A stretch of 64,000 nt of DNA from Eucalyptus grandis (GCF_016545825.1 NC_052618.1:20659561-20723560), one strand, 5' to 3'; shown: positions 1-11,379, counted from the stretch's first letter. The notes: generated by a model from the letters alone, not told the origin. Numbers and translations are program-made.

Positions 1-305
1 GTTTTAGATTTAGGGCAATGGGGAGACGATGTCGTTTTGGCTTATTTAAGGGCTCTATTTTGGCCAACTTTGAAACGACATCATTTTGGGTGAATTAGAG
101 CTAAGTCGGCTCTCCGGCGAGCCATGTAGGTAAAAAATATTAATGTTTAATTGTCACATATGATTTCTGACCGATTTTGCCGAAGATGGCATTCAGGTTT
201 TCCACTTTTCTTAAAATTTGGTACTTAAGTGTCACTTTCGTAACTTTTGACACTTTAAGTGTCCCTTTGTGCTAACTTTTGGCACTTGAAGCTATCTTTT
301 GCCTT
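1..305. repeat. Foldback-type repeat, right half only (cut by window edge)
   Basis: The stretch ends with short units of the kind 'acttaagtgtcacttt' and 'aacttttggcacttgaa', and earlier holds 'gatgtcgttttgg' and 'aacgacatcattttgg'. The same vocabulary, in the same order, forms the right arm of the complete foldback element at 23438-24258. It is therefore probably one arm of a member of that family whose other arm lies outside the window. No coding potential is seen. Confidence 0.55.
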
Positions 306-1092
306 TATTTATGTTACGTGACAATGTCAGTATATTGGGGATTTCAAAAATTGGTCATTCGGAACTACATCAAACATAACCCATGATACCATCCCGACCC
401 GAGATAGTCTGTACATGTCTAGTCACCTATCCTCCAATACTAGTATGCTCAAAAGTCATCCTTCGGATCCAAAAATGCTGCTTCATCTTCCTACTCTTGT
501 CTTAGTTGATTGTACTACCGCCATCATCATCTCCATCATCACCTAGGTGTGGGATCGGCCCCACGAGCTATCCACCTACTCATACATAGACCACAAGGAA
601 TCCCAAGAGTATAGGGCCTATCGAAACTTTGATGTCCACAAATAAAATGGCTATGCATTGAATGAAGGTGATGTTTGGAAAATCTAGATCCATGAAGTCA
701 GAAAAATGCTAGGTGAGATCCATGGGTACCCCATAACTAATAGAGGTAGAAGCAGGAAGGATCAACATATTTCTATTGATCTGAAAAAATAAAATCAACA
801 ACTAGTGAGTCTAAATTCACCAAGTAGAACCTGTCTATACTATATAAACCAATCACTGAACTGGCAAGGAAAGTCTCCATATAAAGATTATGGAATCAAT
901 TTCAAATCAACTTACCTGAGAACCTTTTTTTCAAAATTAACTTAGTAGATCAATAAAAGCAATAGCTTTTCCAAATAAGTAATCAGTAGCTCTATTATAA
1001 TTGAAAAGTACTAAGGCTATATTCAATATGAATTCATCATGCTACCAAAAGGTGTGCAAAAGAACTGGAAAATGCCCGAACCACTTGGAGCT
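306..1092. other. Non-coding stretch, no gene recognised
   Basis: AT-rich sequence with no ORF of note and no repeat family I recognise. It is the left flank of the outermost solo LTR of the nest. Its continuation past that insertion should resume at about 10092. Confidence 0.4.
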
Positions 1093-1612
1093 GAACTTGT
1101 AACATCCTCAACTTCAAGCTCTTTACATGGTAAAAGAGAAGTCTGAACTTGGTTTCACCGGTTAAACCCGATTGTGTCTACTTCCTCAAATCATGTCTTA
1201 GGCATGAACCTCAAGCCAAATAAGATAGTCAATTGTGGTAAAATTTGATTAGTCTAGGATGATAAGACCTTTAGAACTTAGATATTTTCCAAGTTGCATT
1301 TAATGCCTTCTTCATGTAATAAATCAAGGAACACGGACACTTGGCACGTTGGGACTTTACATTAGAAGATAAGATTAGATTTGGATTTAAAGCCATTAAT
1401 GAAGAGGACATCTCAGCCTTGGATAATCAAAATTTCTTTGGAAAAACAAGTGTGAACAGATGTGAACAAGTATGAACAAGTGTGAACAAATGTGAATGTA
1501 TTAAATAAAGTGGGGAAAAAGATATCCCTATAACCTAGGCCCATTAATATCCTAGGATCTAAGATCTAAGTGTGAATGGTAGACTTTGAAATCTACAAAT
1601 GAGAGGCCACAT

Positions 1613-1614
<2 letters not shown>

Positions 1615-1644
<30 letters not shown>
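1615..1644. repeat. (AG)15 microsatellite
   Basis: A perfect dinucleotide run of 30 bases lying within the left portion of the outer solo LTR. Confidence 0.95.
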
Positions 1645-1648
<4 letters not shown>

Positions 1649-2572
1649 AGGCCAAGACAAGTCCAACTTTGGATCAAGACAAATCTACCTTATCTCTTTT
1701 GGACATTAGCCAATAAATAACCAAGACAAGTGTTTAAGCTAGTATAGAGCCTACTTAAGATCTTGGGAGATAAGATTGTATAGTCATGGATGATCCTTGA
1801 TTCAAGGCCAAGTGGGAACACTACTATTTTCAGTTAGAACTTACCTCATTTAATTTTCGAAATTTTTGGACCTTTTTTTTTTTTGGTGAAAGGTAATAAA
1901 TATAAAGAGCAATGACAAACTGTACAAAAGATCACGGCATCAAAACTTACACTCAAGACAATAGAACGTTATGAGTGGAAGGATGCCGGGATGTAAAAGC
2001 CACAAGCGGAAACCAAACACAACAAACACAACGAGACACGAAAAGCATGGCATGAACAACTGTGGCATCCCAGAAATTCAAAGCCAAGCCATAAGGTGTG
2101 TTAAAGTCTTTAATTAGGTGGTAGAATTTTCATGGCTTATGTTTTAGCCATTAGTCTTTTAATTTGATGATTTGTGCTTATGATTGTGGAAATTTGAATT
2201 TAATAGATTAATAATTTGTGCTTGGCCATATGATTCATAAATTAAATTTCAATAATTAAAATATCCCAAGACTTTGGCCAAGATGAAAATTTGGAATTCA
2301 AGAATATTTATAAACAAAAAAAAAGGAAAAATGGGTTGAATTTTCGAAATGGGCCTTGGGCCCATTAGCCTAAAGCTTGGTGGGCCAAGCTAGTCAGCCC
2401 ATTAGAGCCCAAGAAGGCTGTCGGCCAGCCCAAGGAGGAGTGGCCGGATGGCCCAACTCCAAAGCCCAAGCCCAATCAAGTTTAAAAATAAAAATGACAA
2501 GTGGCAAAGGGGATGGGCATGCATTGGTTGGTTTTTAGGCAAAGTAATCATTACTAATCATGAGCTCTAGGG

Positions 2573-2588
2573 AGTATAAGAGGGGAGG
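2573..2588 (+). promoter_or_regulatory. Possible LTR promoter (TATA-like) of the inner solo LTR
   Basis: An 'agtataagagg' TATA-like segment precedes GA-rich and GC-rich leader-like sequence and lies upstream of the 180-bp repeat block, as the U3/R boundary of a plus-oriented LTR would. Only position and base composition support this. Confidence 0.3.
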
Positions 2589-2899
2589 AGAGAGAGAGGG
2601 TGACCGGTTCCTCCATTTTGGCCGAGAGAAAGGGTGAGAGAGAGAGAGGAATCGCGAGAGAGAGGGAGAGACCGAGAGGGAGAGGAGGCGGAGCCGAGGG
2701 AGGTGCCGCCGTGTCTCGCCGTCCGACCGCCGTACGCCGTCGTTTGTCCATCTTAGAGGCAAGTGGAGTCCTTTAACTTCTCTTGCATGTGTTTGTATGG
2801 TTTTGCATGTTCGGTTTTGAGTGTGTTTGTGAGAGAAACCGAGGTAAGGGTTGGTTGTTTTCAAGCCGTGTGACTGTTCTTGCTCGGTTTGTGGAAGTC

Positions 2900-3600
2900 A
2901 GTAGCTTGTTCGAGCTTGCATGTGTGTTTGGAGTCCGATTTTGGCTTCGATGTCTTCATGAAAGTCGTAGCTAACATCTTGTACTATAACATACTGAAAT
3001 TTCGTGAAAAATGATGGATATTTGAGGGGTTAAATCCTTGTTATACGGAGACCCCAGATCTGTGATGTTTTCACTGACTTCTTGTTGGATTCTTGGTTGC
3101 ATGTTGGTTTGTGATGAAAATCTGACTTCGTTGTCTTCATGAAAGTTGTAGGTAACATCTTAAACTACAACATACTAAAATTTTAAGAGAAATTAACGAG
3201 TATAGCCTAGTGAATCGGCTAGATCTTGGAAATGATTGATTCTGGTGGTGTGTTCCGAGACACCCGAGACTTCAAGGACTTAAAATACGACTATAATTTG
3301 GTTATTTGACCTAGATCCCTTCATGAAACTTGTAAAGGACACCTTGATACATAACATACTCAAATTTCAGAGGAAACGAAAGAGAATAGATGGGTGAAAC
3401 CTTAATATTTCGGAGATGTGCATTCTGGACGATGCGGTAGTGGTTCCAGAAGTTTCGTGATTTATAAATTTATCTAAAAATAATTTGACTTAGAGTTATT
3501 CATGAAAGTTGCACGAAAATGTCTTGGCTATCACCCTGTAAAATTTCGTAATTTTGGAAGCCAAATGTGTATTTTAATCGAATTTATTTGGAAACTGTGC
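2900..3600 (+). repeat. Degenerate tandem repeat, four units of about 180 bp, inside the inner LTR
   Basis: A recurring core 'ttcatgaaagttgta' followed by '...acatactnaaattt' is seen at about 2954, 3135, 3319 and 3498, giving steps of 181, 184 and 179 bp. Units are diverged but share the core and the sequence before it. At least three reverse-complement units occur at about 11500-11920, marking another LTR of this family in opposite orientation. Confidence 0.7.
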
Positions 3601-4379
3601 AATCTGGCCATTATCCGAATATCATGTGCTATTTTGTGAAAATTGTGAAATTATGTGAAATTCAAGCTGGCCATGAATTTTGCATGCAATTGTCATTCTA
3701 TTGGTTTGATTAATGATTGTTTGAATTTTTATGATTTTGGGAAAATCATAAATATTAAATGTAATATTTATTTATGAAAATAAATAAATAAAAATAATAA
3801 AAATAATAAAATAATAATAAAATAAAGGTGGATTATTTTATTGGCCATGAATTCTATTGAATTTATTATGCATTGTTATATGACATTGGTGTATGTATGA
3901 TCATGAATTGTGATGCATGTGTGAATCATATGCCACGTAATAATGAGATTAAATGGATGATGAATGTGGAAAGTGATATGTGAGTAAGAGGTTGTGGTGG
4001 AGGATGAGGCCGGAATGTACAGAGATGCATTGCCGAAATTCCCTGGGAGATTCAGGATGCCCGGAATGTGGGGGGCCGGTAGCCCATCGGAGGTTTTTGC
4101 CCGAAGGGGAATGCCTCACGACACCGGGATTTGGGTGCGGGATGCTGGCTAGAAGGGTAAAGGCCGGAAGCCTGTCGGAGGTTTCGCCGAAGGGAATGCC
4201 TCGTGATGCTAGTTGAGATGCGAGATGCCCGGAATGTGGGGGGCCGGAAGCCCGGTGGCCATGGGATGGCTGGAACGCTAGGAACCCTGTCGAAGGTCTT
4301 TGCCCGAAGGGATGATGAAATTGATAATTGAGAATGGGTGATGTGGTGATCGAATTTAAAAGATAATGATGAGAATTAA

Positions 4380-4549
4380 ATGATGTGATATGATGATCAC
4401 CTATGATAATATATGCATGATGATGCATGATGATGATGAGAAGTGATGTGATATGATGATCACCCATGATATGATATGCATGATGATATATGCGTGATGA
4501 TGATGATATATGCATGATGATGATGATATATGCATGATGATGATGAGAT
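4380..4549. repeat. Low-complexity CATGATG/ATG-type repeat
   Basis: The sequence is built almost entirely of gat, atg and catgatgat units. The same composition resumes at 5485-5690 across the nested copia LTR, so it was one tract of roughly 375 bp before insertion. ORFs rich in His/Tyr/Ile on the minus strand here are composition artefacts. Confidence 0.85.
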
Positions 4550-5479
4550 TGTTGGAGAAATCTTCGTGAAGTGTTTTGAAGTTGACAAAACGTTTCCATC
4601 AGTCTAGTCTGAAGGTCTGCAGACTCTGTTAGTTAAAGTCTGAAGACTTCCGGACAGCCAGACTCAAGACTCAAAGTCTATCCTCATTGACAGTCTCTAA
4701 TCCGTTGAAGAAAGGTTATCTAGAACTGGATGTTTTGTTCAGGATTTAACCTTATCATCTGGAGAAGATCTCGTGGCTGGAGAAGACGTATCAGAATCCT
4801 TTGATTAATCAAGTTTGATTCAATGAATGAAGATTCGATGATTATCTAAATATTATTGGAAGGTTCTACTTATGGAAACCGAGATCCTGATTGTATGGGC
4901 GAACAGAGTTGATGGGCTATCAACACGTTCCTTTAATAGCTCGAACAATCTTCCTAATTGATTCTGTCCAACGGGTAGATTGGAGGAATTTCTTTGGTAA
5001 GTGCCAACGGGTATAATGGCATAAAGGAGTATATAAGGAAGACGTTCTTAGTTGTTCGAGAAGTGCGTGATAGAAGAATTCCAAAGTCTGAAGCTCCTAT
5101 TTGTTTAGATAAATCCTTTGAGCGAATACTTGTATACAAAAGAGAGTCTATATTTGTGAGAGACCTTAAGGAGGTGTGGTAGAACATCTACACTGTGGAA
5201 TCAAGGCAAAGCTGTGCTGTAACTTCTCTTTTGATCATAGTGAAAACCAGCCGGTGGGCTGTCAGTGCGGAAGAGTGGACGTAGGCTTGGAATAAGCCGA
5301 ACCACTATAAATCCTGTGTTCAATTTTCTCTTCCTCAATCTCTCTACCTCAATCGTATTTCATTTTGTTAATTAAGAGAGAATTTACTTTCTATCATATG
5401 TTAAGAATCGCTTCCGTATATCGATAAATTGTTTAGGCACCTATTCACCCCCCTCTAGGTACTCATACTAGCAATATCA
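4550..5479 (+). mobile_element. Copia-type solo LTR nested in the inner LTR, perfect TSD
   Basis: It begins TGTTGGAGAAA and ends TACTAGCAATATCA, with gagat on both sides (4545-4549 and 5480-5484). Features shared with the LTRs of the complete copia element at 12602-22339 are a cluster of AGTCT/AGACT motifs near its 5' end (about 4597-4680), a TATA-like 'gagtatataagg' at about 5028, the conserved block 'gtggacgtaggcttgg' followed by 'accactataaat' (about 5275-5315), and a C-rich end 'cacccccctctagg'. It is in the opposite orientation to that element. No internal genes are present. Confidence 0.88.
5028..5040 (+). promoter_or_regulatory. TATA-like box of the copia solo LTR
   Basis: 'agtatataagg' sits about 480 bp into the LTR, downstream of the AGTCT/AGACT cluster and about 240 bp upstream of the conserved block, a position fitting the U3/R boundary. 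A TATA-like 'gagtatttaagg' occupies the comparable place in the 3' LTR of the full element (about 13048-13060, minus strand). Confidence 0.45.
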
Positions 5480-5484
5480 GAGAT

Positions 5485-5735
5485 GTGATGTGATATGATG
5501 ATCACCTATGATATTATATGCATGATGATGCATGATGATGATGAGATGTGATGTGGTATGATGATTACCTATGATATGGTATGCATGATGATATGCATGG
5601 TGATACACATGATGATATGCATAATGATATGCATGGTGATGATGATGATATGTATGATATGATGATGCATGAATACGTATGACATCAAAAAGGTAAGCAA
5701 TGCCTGCCATGTATGATGATATGCATGATGCATTG
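5485..5735. repeat. Low-complexity ATG/CAT repeat, right part
   Basis: Continuation of the gat/atg-type tract seen at 4380-4549, separated from it by the copia solo LTR. Confidence 0.8.
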
Positions 5736-6653
5736 GGTTGTTATTGGATTTCCCTATCTGCTGAGTGCTTGTACTCACCCCTTTTGGGGAATAACATTTC
5801 AAATTAGCAGTATGCCGCTTCCTGCCGTCTCGCGGGGGGTATTCTATGGTCTACCGTCTGATGTAGAGGTTGAGTGTGCGGAGATAGATTGTCCCTCTGT
5901 TCCCGGACTAACTTTTATCCGAGTGCGATGTCTAGTGATGTATGATATCGGCCTACTGGGGCCCCGTCATGCAAGAGTTCATTTCTGTGCATGTTCGACG
6001 GGATGGAGCTATGCGAGGGATGCTGCCGCCGCCACCACCCGATGCACCGGGTTGGGTGTGAGACCTGGCGCGATGAGTAGGAGCTGGATCTCTTTTTGAT
6101 GTAGATAGTCGACGCTTTTGATGGGAGGGTTTTGTGCACGTATGATGTTAGGGGTCGAGGTTTCTTTTTGAGATTTTAGGTAGGACATGGCAGAGTCCTA
6201 ACCTTTCTTGTTTTTGCACCGACCCGAAGGGAACCCCATCTTGCTATATATATAAGTATGTAAGCAAAGCGTCGAAGTTGTTTATAAAATCCTGATGTTT
6301 AGCTGGTGTGTATTTGTATCATGGATTGGTAGGGGGATAGATGGCGATGTTTGATTTGCTTCCGCTATGAGTCGCGCTGGGACCGCATTAAAAAAAAAAT
6401 GCCTGTGATTTGGCGACGCTTGTTTTAAGTACGAGACAAAATCGGTAATAAGATGTAACATCGGCACTGGTAACGACCTGCGAAGGGTTCGGGGTGTTAC
6501 AACAACTGACCCCCAGAAAAACAAAAACCTCAGCTAGGGAAGAGAACAACTGCAAAAAACAGCAAGCTGATGCTCACAAGGCCTAAAACAAACACGCACT
6601 AGCTAAAAAGGAAGCAACTAAGGATCCTTAGAGAAGATGACCGGGTCAATGCC

Positions 6654-7166
6654 CTAGCTCCTCTGCAACCTTCTATTCCTGAAGTTATCTTCAACATTTC
6701 TAAAAGTGATCGCATTATCTCTGACCACTTTAAAAAGATGGTTCTTCATAGCCGGAATAGCAAGAGGTTGTTCTCTAAAAAGGATGTTCTTATTTTTCCA
6801 AATAATATGACAAAGCGCTCCAAAGGAAAAACGAGCTATGCACTTATAAAAATCCTCACTTTTGGAAGATAAGATTTTCTTCCAAGCCCAAGAACAGAAA
6901 GTGGGTTTTTTAGAAACCCAAAAGTTCATTGAATTTAAAACGTGGAATGAATCCACATGCACCACAAAGCCTCTTTGTCTGAAAATAGGAAATAAATATG
7001 CTTCAGCATGGTGACCTTGTTGCAATTCGAAGCCTCCGGATACCAAGGCCTCATTCCACTTTTGGGAGGTACACATCCTCCCAGGCAACCTTAGCTCCCC
7101 CTCTACCCAATTCCGATCCTTTCCACAGGAATTGCCTAAGGACTTTCTCAATCTGGTCCAGCACAA
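6654..7166 (-). pseudogene. LINE ORF2 remnant, C-terminal zinc-binding RT domain
   Basis: An open stretch of 170 codons encodes sequence of the zf-RVT type that follows LINE reverse transcriptases in plants: a segment around NFWVSKKPTFCSWAWKK, then FGALCHIIWKNKNILFRE, which matches the usual 'LWKERNRRIF' region. It lies 3' of the RT fragment at 7237-7662 in the same element and is separated from it by frame loss. Part of a dead retroelement, not a host gene. Confidence 0.7.
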
Positions 7167-7236
7167 TTATAGGTAATATAAAAACACTCACCCAGTTGGC
7201 TTGGATAGCATGAAGGACTAACCTAATAAGTTGAAG

Positions 7237-7679
7237 CTAGCCAGCAAAAGAGAGAAAACGGTGAGTCCAAGCTTGAACCCTCGTAGTAATACGGTTGACG
7301 AGAAAGCAATAATCCGCCTTGTTGAGCCTCGAGGTGATGATAGGAACTCCAAGGTAGCGCACCAGTAATTTGCCTTCTTGGAAATCGAGATCAAGGAGGA
7401 TCTGATTCCTTAAAGCAGGTGAACCACCACCCAAAATGATCTCACTTTTGGAAGGATTTGGACTCAATCCACTCCACGCCGAGAAGATTTGGAGGCCCTC
7501 TTTGAGGAGACTAACCGAAGCTAAGTTTGCCTCACAAAATAGAAAAACATCGTTTACAAAGAAAAGATGCGAGAGATTCATCACCTTGCATCTCCAGAAG
7601 AACTTAAACTCTGGCTTGGAAGAGCACCTAAACATAATTCTAGACAACACCTCCATAACCAATGTAAATAGTGAAAATG
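7237..7679 (-). pseudogene. LINE ORF2 remnant, reverse transcriptase C-terminal half
   Basis: Reading 5' to 3' on the minus strand, PFSLFTLVMEVLSR is the start of the conserved RT block. It is followed by LSHLFFVNDVFLFCEA, where the catalytic F/YADD box has become FVND, so the first catalytic Asp is replaced. LSPNPSKSEI and VRYLGVPI then match the usual 'LxxNxxKSxI' and 'YLGxPL' motifs of L1-like elements. The block starts abruptly at about 7679, the 5' truncation point. Inactive. Confidence 0.8.
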
Positions 7680-8506
7680 GTAACCAAGTTATTATCTCTA
7701 ATTTTCATAAAATCTTTCCTTTCAAATTTGGACATCTATATCTTCAACATATTAAAATTTCAAAAAAAATTGTGAAGATTTGGATCAAAATGAGTCTCTC
7801 TCTCTAATTGTTGAATCTACTTGATAGATGAATTTTTGGATTGTGTTTAATGAATTGCTGCTCTTTCCACATAACGAATTTGGTTTGAATTCTTTCATGA
7901 AAAATGTTTTCTAAGGTCTTATTTACATCTTAAAAAATTATATAATTTTTCGAGTCTATTTGACAAGGTAATGGTATTGATTTTGAAAATTACTCAAAAC
8001 TATTTTTGTCTTAGAATGGGAGAACCACACGCCCAACTCGGAGGGTAAGGAAGTTGCATGTCTAACTAGAGGAAGAAGCTAATCTAGAATCTTCTTGACT
8101 TGAAGATAAGAATGTATTAAATGCTTTTGGAAGCTAGCTAATTAATGAGCTTAATGAGTCATATGCTCATGTGTTTAACTTCAAAAACAAGTTGTCCAAA
8201 GTCCAAGTTTCTTTATGATCAAATATGGGATAAATCTTAGGGTATGATGGCCCTAGATTATAGCCTTGATAAACAAGGCAAAAAACCAATCAATTAGAAG
8301 AAGACATTAGGCATTAAAGGGGCTTATGTGTCCCTTAAGCGCTATAGGCAATAATGAGCCTAGAGTGAGCCTTGGAGGATAAGCAAATAGGTGGATCAAT
8401 CATAAGCCAACACCAAAGGACCTAGGTGCCAACTCGAGAAGATAAGTAGGCCAACTTGTCATTTTGGCATCATCATGAGTTTGCAGTAAAAATCTAAGAG
8501 GAAAAG

Positions 8507-8522
8507 GTCTATAAATAGGATG
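8507..8522 (+). promoter_or_regulatory. TATA-like box in the outer solo LTR
   Basis: 'ctataaatagga' is followed within 30-90 bp by a CT-rich leader, the usual arrangement at the U3/R border of a plus-oriented LTR. It is a relic without an element to drive. Confidence 0.4.
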
Positions 8523-10091
8523 AGCCATCCTCACATTTTAAGCCTTGGCCTTTCTCTCTTTCCCTCTCCCTTCTCTTCCACTCCCTTCACTTTCAGGTCG
8601 CCCTAGACGCTAACCAACCACCAAAGAAGCATCTTGGAGCTAGGTCTAAAAAGTTGTAAGTAGACTTTCCTAACTCTTTGATAGGGTGATGTGCAACGCT
8701 TATCGATTTTAGGATTATGTCATCGTTTGCTTGTGTTGGCTTTGTATTATTATGCTTGTTGTGTTTCTATTGCTTGTTGATGTATTAAGTAAGTTCATGA
8801 TCCTACATGAGTGTTGAGCACACCCGGATGTCGAGGAAATGTATTGATGACTATGGACAATGCTAAAGCCTAAGTGAATGGTTCCAAGTCAAGGTCATAA
8901 ACCCAAATCGGATCTAGCATGAGTTTAATTTAATAAAACACAAAAGCTGTTCATTAGTTCACCTTGCATGGCACGCCTTCAAGCATTTCGTTCGGCTAAA
9001 AGTTCAAATATAAAATGAACTGGTTGATGCTTGAAATGCATGGACACACAATGGACTTATATGCCGATGCTGGGGGATGCCAGGTCATTGCCTAGGGTAA
9101 AGCCTCGAATGCAATCCCGATATTGAGATCTTGGATGATGCCAGCTTAGGTAAGGCCAATGCCTAGGGGTCTCCCTGGATGTCGTCTAGATAATGAGATC
9201 GGGACGATGCTGGTTGCCAAGGGGGGATTAATGCCTAGTTGTTATCGGAAGAGTCGATTAATTTCGACTAATATGATACCGAAAAAGAAAAATGAAAGTC
9301 CACGTATGGTCCATGATTGATACATGTGTGATGCTTGCAAAACCTGGGTTTGTTTAATATGTATTGTTAAGTCCTTGCATCAATTTGAGCATATATTTGA
9401 ATTGGGTCCCTTATTGCTTGAATGAGTTTCATGATATGCACATATCCATTTTTGTGACTGAAATGATCATAAACTACGGATTTTTGGAAAGCTTGTTTAT
9501 ATGCACTAACTCCTTGTCTTTGATTCTTGAAATTGCATAGACAGTTGAGAGCCTTTCATATGTATAAGCAAGGCAAGGCAAGTGGGTGGTGATCTTGTAT
9601 CTGACGATCAAAGGCGAGACATCCTCTTATAGGAGAATTAGGGATTTCTATTTACTGAGTCATTGACTCACTCTTGTTATTCTCACCATTTTAGGTGTGT
9701 GATGGGTGAACTAGGGCCCAAGAAGGGAATGAACCTAGCATGGGGGCCACTTTTGGGAGCAGCTCGGTAGAGAAGCTAGGCTACCCCAGCTTTTTGATTG
9801 ACTATATATGGAGACGAAAATAAGTAGTCCAGGACTAGGATGGGCATGTAATCAAAACAACTTTTGATATATGAATATGTATATAAATATATATTGCTTT
9901 TATTTGCTTGGCTTGCATATGTCTTGCCCGGCTTCCATGTTTGTTTGTACGAGGATTATTTATGATCGCTTTTGCATGTGCTTAACTAAACATAAAAGAC
10001 TTTCGGGATGTTCGACGTTGCCTAGGGTGTCGATGCTAACCCGCCAAGTGATGCTCTCATGCCAGAGGTGGGGTGGGGGTGTGATAGAACC

Positions 10092-11040
10092 AAACTGGAC
10101 CGAAACCGACAGTTCCCATGGTGGCCGATTTAGTTCTCAATTCCAATTAAGTGGAATTGATGAGTATCGATTCGATTCCTAATTTTAGACATGGAACTGT
10201 CCGCCCACCAACCCGGATCAAACCAGTATATGTATTTTTAAAAAAGAAATTTCATCTCAATTACTTAGTTATTTTGTAGTTTTTCAACCACATATATATG
10301 TATATTTGTAGTTATTTGACATTATTGACTAATTTTGTTTCTTAGTTGTGTAATAGGATTAACCCTTACTCTTTTTTTTTTTTCATTCAAATAACCATTT
10401 AATTGCTTTTTCAACCAAAACAAAATAAACAAAGGTAGAGGAAAGAGAGAATCAATTAGAGATGTTCATAAATGTGGCAGCACTTTGTCTTCATGATATG
10501 AAATTAAGAGCCAACAACTCGTTTTAGTCATTTTTCATGATTAAATTAGATTGATGTTGAAAAAAAAATAGATCAAGTGATAAATTTTTTAACTTCTTTA
10601 GAGGTTAGGACTTTTAACATGGAGTCTAACTCTCCATATGTTTCCGATGTCGAGAAACCTTAAAAGGACCATATCATGATTTTTGAAAAAATTAAATTTT
10701 TAGCTAACGATTATTTTTTATTTATTCCACTTTATAGTTTTCAATGCTTAATCAAAATCAATAGCTCTTAAATCAACCCGAATATAGGGCCGAAGAGCTC
10801 TGATGCTCTAAATAGAAGCTAGATTCAGCATGAAAATTATTTATTGAATGTAATTTTATAGGGATTGAGGACCGATTCCATGGACCCACCTAAGAACTAG
10901 AGTCGATTGGTGGTCCGGTCCTTAGTTGGATCCATGGAACCAACGGACAGGTCTCTATTCTAATTTTTTGGAATTATCCTTAGTGAGCAGCTCTCAATTC
11001 CAAGATGGGAACTGCCCACCAAAATCATGCTCACCCTTAA
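10092..11040. repeat. Decayed non-autonomous element with loosely inverted ends
   Basis: The left part has 'accgaaaccgacagttccc' and the right part contains 'gatgggaactgcccacc' and 'catgctcaccc', with 'ggtccggtcc' between. These look like remnants of inverted arms of an hAT-like or foldback element, a guess from word similarity only. The centre is AT-rich and non-coding. Boundaries are uncertain. Confidence 0.3.
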
Positions 11041-11379
11041 TGTTGCTACCATCCTCGAGGAAACCTATTACTCCCAAGGCATCTCGCACTCATCTAGCAT
11101 TGCAAAGGCATCTAGGAGAACCATATTACACCCCACAAATATCCAAACCCGATTACCCCTCCAAGTATCCCTACTATCACTGGGACATCGTCATCTTAAG
11201 GACTGATGGCAATTCTAATCACACATCTATACCATAATGTGACAATTTTATAATTCAATTTAAAAAGGGCATTGATAGTATTACTAGCAAGGAAATTCAA
11301 GAATGAATCTAATGAATCTTTAGTCAATTATACTCCCCTAGGCTAATAGAAACTCACCCTTACCTATAATAGATGAATT
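11041..11379. other. Non-coding stretch, nothing recognised
   Basis: AT-rich; a 103-codon open frame runs across its left part but shows no family features or codon-like periodicity that I can recognise. Confidence 0.4.

Larger units (their letters stand above)
2061..6501. mobile_element. Inner solo LTR (Gypsy-like), perfect 5-bp TSD
   Basis: It begins TGTGGCATCC, ends GGGGTGTTACA, and is flanked on both sides by acaac (2056-2060 and 6502-6506). Removing the nested copia LTR with its duplicated target leaves about 3.5 kb. It shows GA-rich leader sequence (2580-2680), a GC-rich patch (2690-2750), four copies of a repeat of about 180 bp (2900-3560), low-complexity ATG/CAT repeats (4380-4549 and 5485-5690), and an end close to the 'TGTTACA' type of plant Gypsy LTRs. 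No gag or pol is present. It is inserted in the 3' untranslated part of the LINE. Confidence 0.85.
1873..7679 (-). mobile_element. 5'-truncated LINE (L1-like), split by a nested solo LTR
   Basis: A T-run at 1873-1884 is the poly-A tail of a minus-strand non-LTR retroelement. Its 3' part is 1873-2060 and the rest resumes at 6502-7679, after the inserted solo LTR. The resumed part encodes the C-terminal half of a LINE reverse transcriptase and the downstream zinc-binding RT domain. Homology appears to stop at about 7679, where the codons upstream of the PFSLFTLVMEV motif no longer resemble a LINE, so the element is 5'-truncated as most LINE copies are. Flanking target duplications were not convincingly identified. 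Confidence 0.75.
1098..10086. mobile_element. Outer solo LTR (Gypsy-like long LTR), interrupted by nested insertions
   Basis: It starts with TGTAACATCC and ends with GGGGGTGTGATA, where the expected terminal CA appears mutated to TA. It is flanked by gaact (1093-1097) and gaacc (10087-10091), a 5-bp target duplication with one mismatch. Removing the LINE insertion at 1873-7679 leaves about 3.2 kb, in the range of long Gypsy LTRs. Inside are a promoter-like 'ctataaatagga' (about 8510), a CT-rich leader (8550-8600) and a 'tgagtcattgactca' segment (about 9657). No internal retroelement genes are present, as expected of a solo LTR formed by LTR-LTR recombination. The unequal ends make the boundaries good but not certain. 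Confidence 0.6.

Noticed and set aside
3949..4599. 216-codon His/Ile/Tyr-rich minus-strand ORF (also 5477-5802)
   Set aside because: Produced by the gat/atg low-complexity tract and running into an LTR end; not a protein gene.
1850..7700. Target duplication for the LINE ('taattttc' near 1852 and 7697)
   Set aside because: Only 8 AT-rich bases are shared and they are not adjacent to the element ends; too weak to claim.
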